Below, piece after piece: positions 52,496 to 61,584 of a stretch of DNA of 64,000 nucleotides. The notes beneath the pieces are model-generated. The model did not search any database, was not told the origin of the DNA, and was given only the letters and a program-made list of their open reading frames with translations. Location of the stretch: positions 62,001 to 126,000 of the forward strand of contig JBMHCD010000010.1 in assembly GCA_049890095.1 (NCBI GenBank). Direction: 5' to 3'. The position numbers and the translations under genes are program-made. Origin of the DNA: JABAYQ01 sp049890095. Its GTDB lineage: Bacteria > Bacteroidota > Bacteroidia > Flavobacteriales > UBA7312. The stretch's first letter is position 1, and every line of letters starts with the position of its first letter.

Positions 52496-53875
52496 TTATT
52501 TTACTTTCTTGATTTGTGCCATAAGTTCGGCTTCCATAACTAATTTTCCTGCAACAAACCCTTGTCCAAACATATGGCATATTCCACGACGAATAGGACT
52601 TACTAGCTCTGATCTAAAAATAATAGTATCACCAGGAAGAACTTTTTGTTTGAACTTCGCTTTATCAATTTTCATAAAGTAAGTTAAATAATTTTCAGGA
52701 TCAGGAACAGAGTTTAAAATTAAAATACCTCCAGCTTGAGCCATCGCTTCTATTTGTAATACTCCTGGCATTACAGGAGCGCCTGGAAAGTGTCCAACAA
52801 AGAAATTTTCGTTCATTGTAACATTTTTCACTCCAACAACATGTGTGTCGCTTAGTTCTATAATTTTATCAATCAACAAAAAGGGTGGTCTGTGTGGAAG
52901 CATTTCCATAATTTGATGAATATCTTTTACAGGAGGTATGCTTGGATCATAAATAGGAGCCTCTTTTTTCATAATTTCTATTAATTTTTTTACAAACATA
53001 ACATTTGCTCGATGTCCAGGTTTTGAAACAGTCAACTTGCCTAGAATGGTTTTGTTTAACAGTTTTAAATCGCCGACAACATCTAATAGCTTGTGTCTTG
53101 CAGGTTCATTTTTATATCTCAATTCAAGATTATTTAATACACCACTTTCTTGAATTTCAACATTTTTAAAGTTAAAGAATTTTGCTAATTTAAAAAGTTC
53201 TTCTTTATTCGGTTCATTTTCAACTAAAACAATTGCATTTTTTAAACTTCCTCCTTTAACAAGACCTTGTTCAATTAAAGGTAAAAGCTCATGTAAAAAG
53301 ACGAATGTTCTGGCATTTAGAAAATGATTTCTGAATTCTTCGTGATTTTTTATGGAAGCCTTTGAACTTTTTAAAATATTTGAATTAAAATCAATTTTAA
53401 CTTCTAAAGAAAATTGATCATCTGGTTCTAAAATATATTCGCTATCTGTTTCTTCAAACTTAAAGTGAATTTTTTTTGATGGTTTAAAAAAAGCTTTTTG
53501 AGCATTCAAATCATTGATTCCAACTTTGTTTAGTAATTCAAAATATTGGATGCTTGAGCCATCAAGAATAGGTAATTCAATATTATCGATTTCAATAATA
53601 ATATTGTCAATTTCAAGTGCTTCAATAGCAGCTAATACATGTTCGGTTGTTTTTACAGTAGCCGAGTTAGCTTTAAGTTCTGTACTTCTTTTTGTAGAAA
53701 ATACATTTTTTGCATTAGCAGTTATTTCTACAGGATTGTCAAAATCAGTTCGAATAAATTTAATTCCAGTAAATGCAGGAGCAGGCTTAAATATTACTTT
53801 GGTATTTAGTCCGCTATGAAGTCCTTTTCCTTCAATTGAAGTTGTTGAGGATATGGTTCTTTGGTTTTTTATCAT
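52496..53875 (-). CDS. lpxC/fabZ: Bifunctional LpxC deacetylase / FabZ dehydratase
   Basis: A fusion of two lipid-synthesis enzymes. Residues 1 to about 310 are the LpxC zinc deacetylase, the committed lipid A step: TTEHVLAA with zinc His79, ARHKLLDVVGDL with His261 and Asp265, and catalytic His288 in GHRAN. Residues about 318-459 are FabZ hydroxyacyl-ACP dehydratase: LPHRPPFLLIDKI, GHFPGAPVMPGVLQIEAMAQ with His362 and Glu376. This fusion is known across Bacteroidota. There is no gap on either side (lpxD ends at 53876, lpxA starts at 52495), consistent with coupled translation. Confidence 0.97.
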   Translation of the reverse strand: MIKNQRTISSTTSIEGKGLHSGLNTKVIFKPAPAFTGIKFIRTDFDNPVEITANAKNVFSTKRSTELKANSATVKTTEHVLAAIEALEIDNIIIEIDNIELPILDGSSIQYFELLNKVGINDLNAQKAFFKPSKKIHFKFEETDSEYILEPDDQFSLEVKIDFNSNILKSSKASIKNHEEFRNHFLNARTFVFLHELLPLIEQGLVKGGSLKNAIVLVENEPNKEELFKLAKFFNFKNVEIQESGVLNNLELRYKNEPARHKLLDVVGDLKLLNKTILGKLTVSKPGHRANVMFVKKLIEIMKKEAPIYDPSIPPVKDIHQIMEMLPHRPPFLLIDKIIELSDTHVVGVKNVTMNENFFVGHFPGAPVMPGVLQIEAMAQAGGILILNSVPDPENYLTYFMKIDKAKFKQKVLPGDTIIFRSELVSPIRRGICHMFGQGFVAGKLVMEAELMAQIKKVK

Positions 53876-54910
53876 TTACTTTTTAAGTAGCTTATCTAAG
53901 TTTTTTTGAATTTTATTCAGACTAGCATAAATATCTGGTAATTTTTTAAAAAATACATAGGATCTTTTATAATCTCCTATTTTAAATGCTGGTGACCCTT
54001 GTATTATTGCGTTTTCTGTTTTAACACTAGATGCGATTCCGGATTGAGCTGCTATTTTAACTCCATCAGCAATATGTAAATGACCAACAATACCAACTTG
54101 CCCACCAATCATGCAATTTTTTCCTATTTTGGTTGATCCTGCAATTCCGCATTGTGCAGCAATAACGGTGTTTTCTCCAATCTCAACATTATGTGCAACT
54201 TGAATTAAGTTATCTAATTTTACACCATCTTTAATTTTGGTAGACCCCATAGTTGCTCTGTCGATGCAAGTATTTGCTCCTATTTCAACTCTATTGCCAA
54301 TAATTACATTTCCTATGTGCATAATTTTATCAAAATTATCATTTGAAGTTGGAGAAAATCCAAAACCATCACTACCAATAACAACACCAGAATGGATAAT
54401 GCAATTTTTTCCAACTAGACAGTTATCCATTATATTAACACCAGCTTTAACTATAGTATTATCTCCAATAGTGCAGTTTTTGCCGATATATGAATTAGGA
54501 AAAATTTTCACATTCTTACCTATAATAACTCCTTCTTCTATTTTTGAAAAAGAGCCAATATATGCACTAGAATCGATTTTAGCTGTTTCATGTATGTGAC
54601 AAGCTTTCTCAATCCCTTGTCTAGAATCTTCCTTAACAAACAGGCTGAGTAATTTGCTAAAGCTTTGATATGCATCTTCAACTCTTATTAAAGTTGCATC
54701 TGTTTTCGACTTAGAAACAAAATCTTTGTTAACAATTACTGCTGATGATTTTGTGTTGTACAAATGAGATTCATATTTCAAATTAGCCAGAAAGCTTAGA
54801 CTTCCCTTAAATCCTTCTTCTATTTTACTTAAGGTAAGTATCGAAATATTTTCATTTCCCTCTATTTCACCGTTAATAATATCCGAAATTTCCTTTATTG
54901 TGTAAGCCAT
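53876..54910 (-). CDS. lpxD: UDP-3-O-acylglucosamine N-acyltransferase LpxD
   Basis: Adds the second acyl chain in lipid A synthesis, after LpxC. The N-terminal uridine-binding domain (1 to about 100) has FKGSLSFLANLKYESHLY. The beta-helix has SYIGKNCTIGDNTIVKAGVN, HSGVVIGSDGFGFSPT, IGANTCIDRATMGSTKI and NLIQVAHNVEIGENTVIAAQ, the last holding the catalytic His. The C-terminal helix runs from PDIYASLNKIQKNL. It is 344 residues long. It sits between the HD-domain gene (12-base gap) and lpxC/fabZ (0 gap). Confidence 0.97.
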   Translation of the reverse strand: MAYTIKEISDIINGEIEGNENISILTLSKIEEGFKGSLSFLANLKYESHLYNTKSSAVIVNKDFVSKSKTDATLIRVEDAYQSFSKLLSLFVKEDSRQGIEKACHIHETAKIDSSAYIGSFSKIEEGVIIGKNVKIFPNSYIGKNCTIGDNTIVKAGVNIMDNCLVGKNCIIHSGVVIGSDGFGFSPTSNDNFDKIMHIGNVIIGNRVEIGANTCIDRATMGSTKIKDGVKLDNLIQVAHNVEIGENTVIAAQCGIAGSTKIGKNCMIGGQVGIVGHLHIADGVKIAAQSGIASSVKTENAIIQGSPAFKIGDYKRSYVFFKKLPDIYASLNKIQKNLDKLLKK

Positions 54911-54922
54911 ACTTAAAAGTAT

Positions 54923-56152
54923 TTAAAAATTATATTCTTTAGGAAAACAAATGAAAAACTTATTAACTTTTTGGCTTAAAGTATCAATAGTATGTTGGTC
55001 CGAGGCTTCAGAAATATTTTTAAGAGATTTATCTTTAAAAAGAATGTTTATTTCAGATTCCTTAACTTTATACGCGTCATTAGAAATCTGTCCTTCAATT
55101 AATAAGTAACCAATATCCTCACGTTTCAATTTATAATCTTTTAAAATAGATTCTTTTAACTTGTTAATTTTAGATTTTTCAAAAGGGTTTTCCTTTACTA
55201 TTACTTTAAACAAATTTCTTTGAGTAATATTATCTGAAAGTGTCGATAAAATTAAATCCGAATGATTACACCACTCTTTTATACAGGTCATTACATCAAA
55301 GTCATCTAATCGAGTAAATGCACGAAATATATTTGAGTTACTAAAATCAGAATAGGTAAAATTGTTTTCAAGAAATAATTTTAAACATGGTGTAGTAAAT
55401 AAAGAAATATCATTTTGGCATAAGTATTTTGCTCTTTTTAATAATTGAATTAGCATTTGTTCTGCACAAACTACAGTTTTATGAAAATAGACTTGCCAGT
55501 ACATTAATCTTCTGGCAATTAAAAATTTTTCTACAGAATAAATTCCTTTGCTTTCTACAACAAGATTGTCGTCTACAATATTCAACATTTGAATGATTCG
55601 CTCAGAACCAATGATGCCTTCTTGGACTCCAGAGTAAAAACTATCTCGTTTCAAATAATCCATTCTATCCATATCTAATTGACTAGATACTAGTTGATGA
55701 AGGAATTTTTTTGGATAACTATTGTCAAAAATTTGAATAGCAATTTCTAATTGTCCATCGAATTCTTTATTTAATTCTTTCATTATAAGAATTGAAATTT
55801 CTTCATGAGAAACATTATCCGAAATGCTGTGTTCAAGTGCGTGAGAAAAAGGACCGTGGCCAATATCATGTAATAAAATTGCAATTTCGGCACCAATTGC
55901 TTCATCTTGTGAAATAACATGACCTTTTAAACGTAAACTTTCAATAGCTTTAGTCATCAAAAACATTGCGCCTATTGCATGATGAAATCGAGTGTGATGA
56001 GCTCCTGGATATACAAGATAGCTTAATCCTAATTGTGAAATTCTTCTAAGTCTTTGAAAATAAGGGTGTTCTATTAAGTCAAAAATGATTCCTTTAGGAA
56101 GTCTAATAAATCCATGTATTGGATCGTTTAAGATTTTAGAGTTTAATGCCAT
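54923..56152 (-). CDS. HD-domain phosphohydrolase
   Basis: 409 residues of the dGTPase-like/SAMHD-like HD family. The N-terminus NDPIHGFIRLPKGIIFDLIEHPYFQRLRRISQLG is typical. Metal ligands appear as TRFHHAIG (His57/His58), LLHDIGHG (His95-Asp96) and PFSHALEH, with the distal Asp in SSQLDMDRMDYLKRDSFYSG. Substrate unknown; dNTPs or signalling nucleotides are possible. It heads the lpxD operon and is transcribed divergently from porX across only 46 bases, so a shared control region is likely. Confidence 0.88.
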   Translation of the reverse strand: MALNSKILNDPIHGFIRLPKGIIFDLIEHPYFQRLRRISQLGLSYLVYPGAHHTRFHHAIGAMFLMTKAIESLRLKGHVISQDEAIGAEIAILLHDIGHGPFSHALEHSISDNVSHEEISILIMKELNKEFDGQLEIAIQIFDNSYPKKFLHQLVSSQLDMDRMDYLKRDSFYSGVQEGIIGSERIIQMLNIVDDNLVVESKGIYSVEKFLIARRLMYWQVYFHKTVVCAEQMLIQLLKRAKYLCQNDISLFTTPCLKLFLENNFTYSDFSNSNIFRAFTRLDDFDVMTCIKEWCNHSDLILSTLSDNITQRNLFKVIVKENPFEKSKINKLKESILKDYKLKREDIGYLLIEGQISNDAYKVKESEINILFKDKSLKNISEASDQHTIDTLSQKVNKFFICFPKEYNF

Positions 56153-56198
56153 TAGAAAAAATTAGCTTAATTTTAATTTTGTAAACTTTGATGAATAT

Positions 56199-57764
56199 AT
56201 GAATTTTAATGATAAAATTACCATTTTGTGGGCAGACGATGAAATAGATTTATTGAAGCCTCACATTATGTTTTTAGAGCAAAAAGGATACAATATAGTG
56301 ACAGTAAATAATGGTCTTTCTGCTTTTAATATGGTTTCTTCTTCCAGTTTTGATTTAGTATTTCTTGATGAAAATATGCCTGGATTGACAGGTTTAGAAA
56401 CCCTCATTAAAATTAAAAATCAACATCCAAATCTTCCTGTTGTTATGATTACAAAAAGTGAAGAGGAGAGTATAATGGAAGATGCAATAGGATCAAAAAT
56501 TTCAGATTATTTGATTAAGCCTGTTAATCCAAATCAAATTCTATTGTCTATCAAAAAAAATATAGATAATAGAAGATTAATAAGTGAAAAAACAAATTTA
56601 GGTTATCAGCAGGAGTTTAGACAAATTGGAATGCAATTAACTCAAGAGTTGAATTTTAATGAATGGACAGAAATATTTAAGAAAATTACCTTTTGGGAGT
56701 TAGAGCTTGAGAAATCTGGAGATGATAGCATGCAACAAATTATTGACATGCAAAAATCGGAGGCTAATACTCAGTTTTTTAGATTTATAAAAAGAGAATA
56801 TAAAAATTGGTTAAACGGTCACTCTAGTTCCCCATTGTTATCTCATAACTTATTTAAAGAAAAAATAGCTAAAAATCTAAGTACAGATTCAGCTTTATAT
56901 ATGATAGTTATTGATAACTTAAGATATGATCAATGGAAAAAAATAGAAGGAGAAATTTTAAATTATTTTTCTGTTATTGAAGAAGATTTGTATTATAGTA
57001 TTCTTCCAACTGCAACTCAATATTGTAGGAATTCAATATTTTCAGGTTTAATGCCTTCAGAAATGGAAAAGCTTTTTCCTGATAAGTGGAAAAATGATAT
57101 TGATGAAGGAGGGAAAAATAATTTTGAAAAAGATTTTCTTCAAGCTCAACTTAAGAGACTTGGTAAAACGGATATTAAGATGTCTTACACTAAGATTACA
57201 AATTTAGATTCAGGAAAAAAATTAGTAGACAATATGTCAAATTTATCTCACAATAATTTAAATGTTATTGTGTATAATTTTGTAGATATGCTTTCTCATG
57301 CAAGAACAGATATGAAAGTGATTAAAGAACTCGCTGATGATTCTGCTGCTTATAGATCTTTAACTGCTTCTTGGTTTGAGCATTCACCTTTAAAGGATAT
57401 GCTTCAGTTTATTTCAAAATCTAACTCTAAGGTTATAATAACAACAGATCATGGCACTATGCATGTTAAAAGACCATCGAAAGTTGTTGGGGATAAAAAC
57501 ATGACTACTAACTTAAGATATAAACAAGGTAAAAACATGAAATATAATTCAAGTGAAGTTTTTGAAATAGAAAATCCTAAAGATGTATTTTTGCCAACTG
57601 TGAATTTAAGTAGTAAGTATATTTTTGCCAAAGAAGATTATTTTTTTGCATATCCAAATAATTTCAATTATTTTGTAAATCATTACAAAGATACTTTTCA
57701 GCACGGCGGAATTTCGCTTGAAGAAATGTTAATTCCTATTGTTTATTTAAAACCAAAACCTTAA
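56199..57764 (+). CDS. porX: PorX, response regulator with PglZ domain
   Basis: Regulator of type IX secretion in Bacteroidota. The receiver domain (1 to about 125) has acidic Asp13-Asp14-Glu15, phospho-acceptor Asp57 in FLDENMPGLTG, Thr85 and Lys107 (LIKPVNP). A helical middle leads to a C-terminal PglZ (alkaline-phosphatase-like) domain: MIVIDNLRYDQW, SILPTATQYCRNSIFSG, NFVDMLSHARTD, ITTDHGTMHV and FQHGGISLEEM supply the metal-site Asp, Thr and His residues. PorX of other species has been reported to act as a zinc-dependent nucleotide phosphodiesterase. The partner kinase PorY is not in the window. tsaE follows after three bases. Confidence 0.95.
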   Translation: MNFNDKITILWADDEIDLLKPHIMFLEQKGYNIVTVNNGLSAFNMVSSSSFDLVFLDENMPGLTGLETLIKIKNQHPNLPVVMITKSEEESIMEDAIGSKISDYLIKPVNPNQILLSIKKNIDNRRLISEKTNLGYQQEFRQIGMQLTQELNFNEWTEIFKKITFWELELEKSGDDSMQQIIDMQKSEANTQFFRFIKREYKNWLNGHSSSPLLSHNLFKEKIAKNLSTDSALYMIVIDNLRYDQWKKIEGEILNYFSVIEEDLYYSILPTATQYCRNSIFSGLMPSEMEKLFPDKWKNDIDEGGKNNFEKDFLQAQLKRLGKTDIKMSYTKITNLDSGKKLVDNMSNLSHNNLNVIVYNFVDMLSHARTDMKVIKELADDSAAYRSLTASWFEHSPLKDMLQFISKSNSKVIITTDHGTMHVKRPSKVVGDKNMTTNLRYKQGKNMKYNSSEVFEIENPKDVFLPTVNLSSKYIFAKEDYFFAYPNNFNYFVNHYKDTFQHGGISLEEMLIPIVYLKPKP

Positions 57765-57767
57765 AAT

Positions 57768-58181
57768 TTGGAGTGGATTTGTAATCATTTAAATGAATTG
57801 GATTTTATTTCAGAATCTATTTTAAAAGCTTGTCCTGACACAACTAAATTTATTTTGTCTGGAGAAATGGGAGTAGGGAAGACGACATTAGTTAAATCCT
57901 TGTGTCGACAATTGGGTGTTGTGGATGTGGTGAAGAGTCCAACATTTTCTATTGTTAATGAATACATGATAGAGGATGATAAATTTGTATATCATTTTGA
58001 TTTTTATCGATTGAAGGATGAATCAGAAGCATATGATATTGGCTATGAGTCGTATTTTTTTAGTAATCATTATTGTTTTGTTGAATGGCCATCCAAAGTG
58101 CAAAACATAATCCCAGAGCATTTTAATAAAATAGAAATCACTAATGTCAATGGATCAAGAATTATAAAAGTTTTAATATGA
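57768..58181 (+). CDS. tsaE: TsaE, tRNA t6A-modification ATPase
   Basis: ATPase that, with TsaB and TsaD, makes threonylcarbamoyladenosine at position 37 of tRNAs. Walker A is GEMGVGKTTL near 33-42, followed by SPTFSIVNEY, HFDFYRL and FVEWP, all conserved. It is 137 residues long. No ATG precedes Walker A, so the TTG at 57768, three bases after porX, is the start and implies translation coupled to porX. Its stop overlaps the next start codon (ATGA). Confidence 0.95.
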   Translation: MEWICNHLNELDFISESILKACPDTTKFILSGEMGVGKTTLVKSLCRQLGVVDVVKSPTFSIVNEYMIEDDKFVYHFDFYRLKDESEAYDIGYESYFFSNHYCFVEWPSKVQNIIPEHFNKIEITNVNGSRIIKVLI

Positions 58182-59383
58182 ATAATATCACTTCATTTGG
58201 AAAGGGTGAACTTATGCCTCAAGAAGAAAAACTAGAATTAGTTAGCCAAGAAAAATCCTTGTTTATAGGAATCCCAAAAGAAACTCAGTTACAAGAAAGT
58301 AGAATTGCAATAGTTCCTGAGGCTGCTCAATTATTAGTAAGTTATGGACATCAGGTATTAATAGAGTCTGGAGCAGGAGAGAATTCAAGTTTTTCCGACA
58401 GTCAATATAGTGAGGCAGGAGCCAAAATTGTTTACAGCTCTGAAGAAGTCTATAAAGCTGATATAATTTTAAAAGTAGTTCCTCCAACATTGGAAGAATT
58501 GGCACTCATGAAGGGAAGACAAACATTAATTTCTGCATTACAAATAACGACAAGAGACAAGTCTTATATAGAAGAATTGATGGCCAAGAAAATAAATGCT
58601 TTGGCGTATGAGTTCATTCAGGATGATTGTGGATTAATGCCTTTAATACGCTCTATGAGTGAAATAGCTGGTAATACATCGGTTCTTATTGCTTCTGAAT
58701 GTATGAGTAATGTAAATGGTGGTAAAGGATTAATGCTTGGAGGAATTTCGGGAGTTACACCAACCGAAGTAGTGGTTATTGGAGCTGGTACAGTAGGAGA
58801 GTTTGCTACACGTTCTGCTATGGGTTTAGGAGCTTCTGTTAAGATTTTTGATAATTCATTATCTAAATTAAGAAGAATACAAAACGATTTGAATACTAGA
58901 GTGTTTACTTCAGTCATTCAACCTAAAGTACTTTTGAAAGCCTTAAAAAGAGCTGATGTAGTTATAGGAGCATTAAGATCAAACGATGCAAGGTCCCCTT
59001 GTGTTGTTTCTGAAGAAATGGTAAAACAAATGAAGGATGGTGCAGTTGTTATAGATGTTAGTATAGACCAGGGCGGCTGTGTTGAAACTTCCGAAGTAAC
59101 TAGCCATGTAGATCCAATTTTTGTTAAACATGGTGTAATTCATTATTGTGTGCCAAATATTCCATCAAGAGTTTCTAGAACAGCTTCGTATTCCCTCAGT
59201 AATTTATTGACTCCAATTCTGATTAATGCAGGAGAACATGGTGGAATAGAGTCCTTATTTACAAGTGATATAGGTGTTAGAAAAGGAGTTTATGTTTATC
59301 ACGGATTACTTACAAATCAAGTCGTTGGAGAATGGTTTGATTTGAATTACAAGGATATAGATTTATTAATTGCTACAATTTAA
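58178..59383 (+). CDS. ald: Alanine dehydrogenase
   Basis: NAD-dependent interconversion of alanine and pyruvate plus ammonia. IGIPKETQLQESRIAIVPEA opens the catalytic domain after a 30-residue N-terminal extension, which I recall in Bacteroidota orthologues (about 400 residues). The NAD-binding domain has VVIGAGTVGEFATRSAMGLGASV; VIDVSIDQGGCVETS and HYCVPNIPSRVSRTAS follow. The family also includes the NAD(P) transhydrogenase alpha chain, but the conserved C-terminal layout favours Ald. It starts inside tsaE (four-base overlap). Confidence 0.92.
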   Translation: MNNITSFGKGELMPQEEKLELVSQEKSLFIGIPKETQLQESRIAIVPEAAQLLVSYGHQVLIESGAGENSSFSDSQYSEAGAKIVYSSEEVYKADIILKVVPPTLEELALMKGRQTLISALQITTRDKSYIEELMAKKINALAYEFIQDDCGLMPLIRSMSEIAGNTSVLIASECMSNVNGGKGLMLGGISGVTPTEVVVIGAGTVGEFATRSAMGLGASVKIFDNSLSKLRRIQNDLNTRVFTSVIQPKVLLKALKRADVVIGALRSNDARSPCVVSEEMVKQMKDGAVVIDVSIDQGGCVETSEVTSHVDPIFVKHGVIHYCVPNIPSRVSRTASYSLSNLLTPILINAGEHGGIESLFTSDIGVRKGVYVYHGLLTNQVVGEWFDLNYKDIDLLIATI

Positions 59384-59385
59384 AT

Positions 59386-59772
59386 ATGATAAGAAGATTG
59401 TCGATTTTTTTATTCGGAGTATTACTGGGCTTAATGGTAGTTCGATTTGCATTTCCTGGACGTTTTAGTGAGTATGCAAATTATTTTAGTTTAGATTATC
59501 GTGTTTTATATCATTTAAACAAAGAGGTGGTTTTCATTAGTCCATTAGCTCAATGTAAACTAGAATGTTTTAATGTTGATCAAGAGGAAGTTTTAGATAT
59601 TCTAAATGATGGAAGTGTTAACTTTAGTAAAAGTCAAACAAAAACAGAACCGTGTAAGAGTTATACTATCGAAAAAGATAATCTAAATGTTATTTTTGAA
59701 TTGTGTGAAGAAAAAGTTACACTTAAAGATTTTGAGTTTAACAATCAAAAAAAATGTGATTGTACTAACTAA
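59386..59772 (+). CDS. Membrane-anchored protein, DUF4258-like
   Basis: 128 residues with one N-terminal helix (RLSIFLFGVLLGLMVVRFAF). The soluble part has ISPLAQCKLECFNVDQEEVLDIL, NDGSVNFSKSQTKTEPCKSYTIE and a C-terminal pair of cysteines. The pattern resembles DUF4258 proteins that often follow alanine dehydrogenase in flavobacteria; this name is from memory. It begins two bases after ald and its 3' end overlaps the opposite-strand proline dehydrogenase by eight bases, with no terminator between. Confidence 0.72.
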   Translation: MIRRLSIFLFGVLLGLMVVRFAFPGRFSEYANYFSLDYRVLYHLNKEVVFISPLAQCKLECFNVDQEEVLDILNDGSVNFSKSQTKTEPCKSYTIEKDNLNVIFELCEEKVTLKDFEFNNQKKCDCTN

Positions 59773-60934
59773 GTTTTTTTCTTCTTCTTTTTTCTTTAGT
59801 TATTAAATTTAACTCTCTGCTAGTTTGACCAGAAATAGAAGTGTTTTCTTGGGCTCTTCTTATTAAGTATGGAATAACATCTTTTACAGGTCCATATGGT
59901 ACATATTTTGCAACATTATATTTTTGAGAAGACAAGTTAAAACTAATGTGATCACTCATTCCTAAAAGTTGTGAAAAATAGATGTTTGGGTGGTTATTTT
60001 CGATTTTATACTTTTTCATTAATTGAGCTAGATATTTAGAGCTTTTTTCATTGTGAGTGCCAGCACATATGGCAATAGTATCAATGTTTTTAATACAATA
60101 TTCTAAAGATAAGTCGTAGTCATTGTCAGTACTTTGTTTATCTTTTTGAATGGGAGATTTGTAATTAAGTTTTATAGCTCTTTCTCTTTCTTTTTCCATG
60201 TAAGCACCTCTAACTAATTTAAAACCAAGAAAATACCCTTTTGTTTTTGCGCGTTCATGGCATTTATATAAATAATCTAACCTATCCCATCGATACATTT
60301 GAAGTGTGTTGTAAATAAGAGGTTTCTCGATGTTATATATCGACATTAATTCGTTCACTAAATCATCAATAATATTTTGAATCCAACTTTCTTCAGCATC
60401 TATAAAAACGTTAACATCCATTTTTTTAGCTAAACGACAAATAGAGTGTAGTCTTTCTCTAAGAGTTTCTTCCAATTTTTGTTCTTTATAACTTAAATCA
60501 GTTTTCGAGCTTAATTTTTCCAATAATTGGATACTTGCAAGACCAGAAATTTTAAAAACAGTAAATGGAATTTTTGAATTTCCTTTAGCAGTTTCAATCG
60601 ATTTGATTGTTTCTTGAAAAACTCGTTCGTAATCTTCCTCACTATTTTTACCTTCTACCGAATAGTCTAAAATGGTGCCAATATTATAGTTTGCTAGTGA
60701 ATCAATTACTTTTTGGCAATTATTTATAGATTCACCTCCACAAAATTGACTGTAAATAGTTTTTTTGATAATTGGAATTATGGGTAATTTTATTGTTAGT
60801 GCAAGTTGAAGTAGATGCGGTCCTATTTTAACTAAAAAATTATTTCCTAGTAATTTAAATAGCCAATACGATTTTAATAATTCTGTATTGTTTTTTCTTT
60901 TAAAAGCAATTTTTGTGTTTTCAAATGATAGCAT
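59765..60934 (-). CDS. Proline dehydrogenase
   Basis: Flavoenzyme oxidising proline to pyrroline-5-carboxylate; monofunctional PutA-type PRODH, 389 residues. The (beta-alpha)8 barrel motifs include DYSVEGKNSEEDYER, FTVFKISGL, VFIDAEESWIQ, IYNTLQMYRWDRLDYL, FKLVRGAYMEKERERA, CAGTHNEKSS, FSQLLGMSDHISFNL and YVPYGPVKDVIPYLIRRAQENTS. The separate P5C dehydrogenase gene is not in the window. It is followed upstream by a co-directional O-methyltransferase gene four bases away. Confidence 0.95.
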   Translation of the reverse strand: MLSFENTKIAFKRKNNTELLKSYWLFKLLGNNFLVKIGPHLLQLALTIKLPIIPIIKKTIYSQFCGGESINNCQKVIDSLANYNIGTILDYSVEGKNSEEDYERVFQETIKSIETAKGNSKIPFTVFKISGLASIQLLEKLSSKTDLSYKEQKLEETLRERLHSICRLAKKMDVNVFIDAEESWIQNIIDDLVNELMSIYNIEKPLIYNTLQMYRWDRLDYLYKCHERAKTKGYFLGFKLVRGAYMEKERERAIKLNYKSPIQKDKQSTDNDYDLSLEYCIKNIDTIAICAGTHNEKSSKYLAQLMKKYKIENNHPNIYFSQLLGMSDHISFNLSSQKYNVAKYVPYGPVKDVIPYLIRRAQENTSISGQTSRELNLITKEKRRRKKLS

Positions 60935-60938
60935 ATAC

Positions 60939-61583
60939 TTACTTTATTTTTCGACATACCATTAAACCATCTCTTATTGGCATAAGAACATTTTCTACTC
61001 GATTACTTAGTTGAATTTTTTTATTAAAATCGACAATTGCAGCAGTCTCTTTATCTTTTTCATTAATTTTCTCTATGACCTTTCCACTCCATAATACATT
61101 ATCTGCAATTATAAATCCACCCATTGCCAAATTATCAATGACTAAATCAAAATAATTTGCATAATTTTCTTTGTCAGCATCTATAAAAATTAAGTCCCAC
61201 TTTAGGTCTATTTCTGGAATAATATTATTTGCATCGCCAACATGTTGTATGATTTTATCAGCGATTCCTGCTTTTTTAAAGTATGATGAAGACATAGTAT
61301 ATAGTTCTTCATTTATATCAATAGTGTGTAACAAACCATTTTCTTGTAAGCCTTCACTTAAGCAAATAGCCGAATATCCGGTATAAGTCCCAATTTCTAA
61401 AATATTTTTTGGATTTATCATTTTACTTAACATTGCCAATGTTCTTCCTTGAAGGTGACCTGATAACATTCTTGGAATAAGTACTTTAGCCCATGTTTCT
61501 CTGTTAAGATCTTTTAGTATATCATTTTCTTGTTGAGTATGTTCGCAAACGTAATCGTCTAATTTTTTTGGTAAAAATTCCAT
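60939..61583 (-). CDS. O-methyltransferase (CCoAOMT/YrrM-like)
   Basis: SAM-dependent class I methyltransferase, 214 residues. The SAM-binding motif ILEIGTYTGYSAICLSEGL is in the first half, followed by LHTIDINEE, WDLIFIDADKENYANYFDL (metal-binding Asp) and FIIADNVLWSGKV. These are features of the divalent-cation-dependent catechol-type OMT family. The physiological substrate is unknown. Spacing is one base from the M16 peptidase gene and four from proline dehydrogenase, so one transcript. Confidence 0.9.
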   Translation of the reverse strand: MEFLPKKLDDYVCEHTQQENDILKDLNRETWAKVLIPRMLSGHLQGRTLAMLSKMINPKNILEIGTYTGYSAICLSEGLQENGLLHTIDINEELYTMSSSYFKKAGIADKIIQHVGDANNIIPEIDLKWDLIFIDADKENYANYFDLVIDNLAMGGFIIADNVLWSGKVIEKINEKDKETAAIVDFNKKIQLSNRVENVLMPIRDGLMVCRKIK

Positions 61584-61584
61584 A

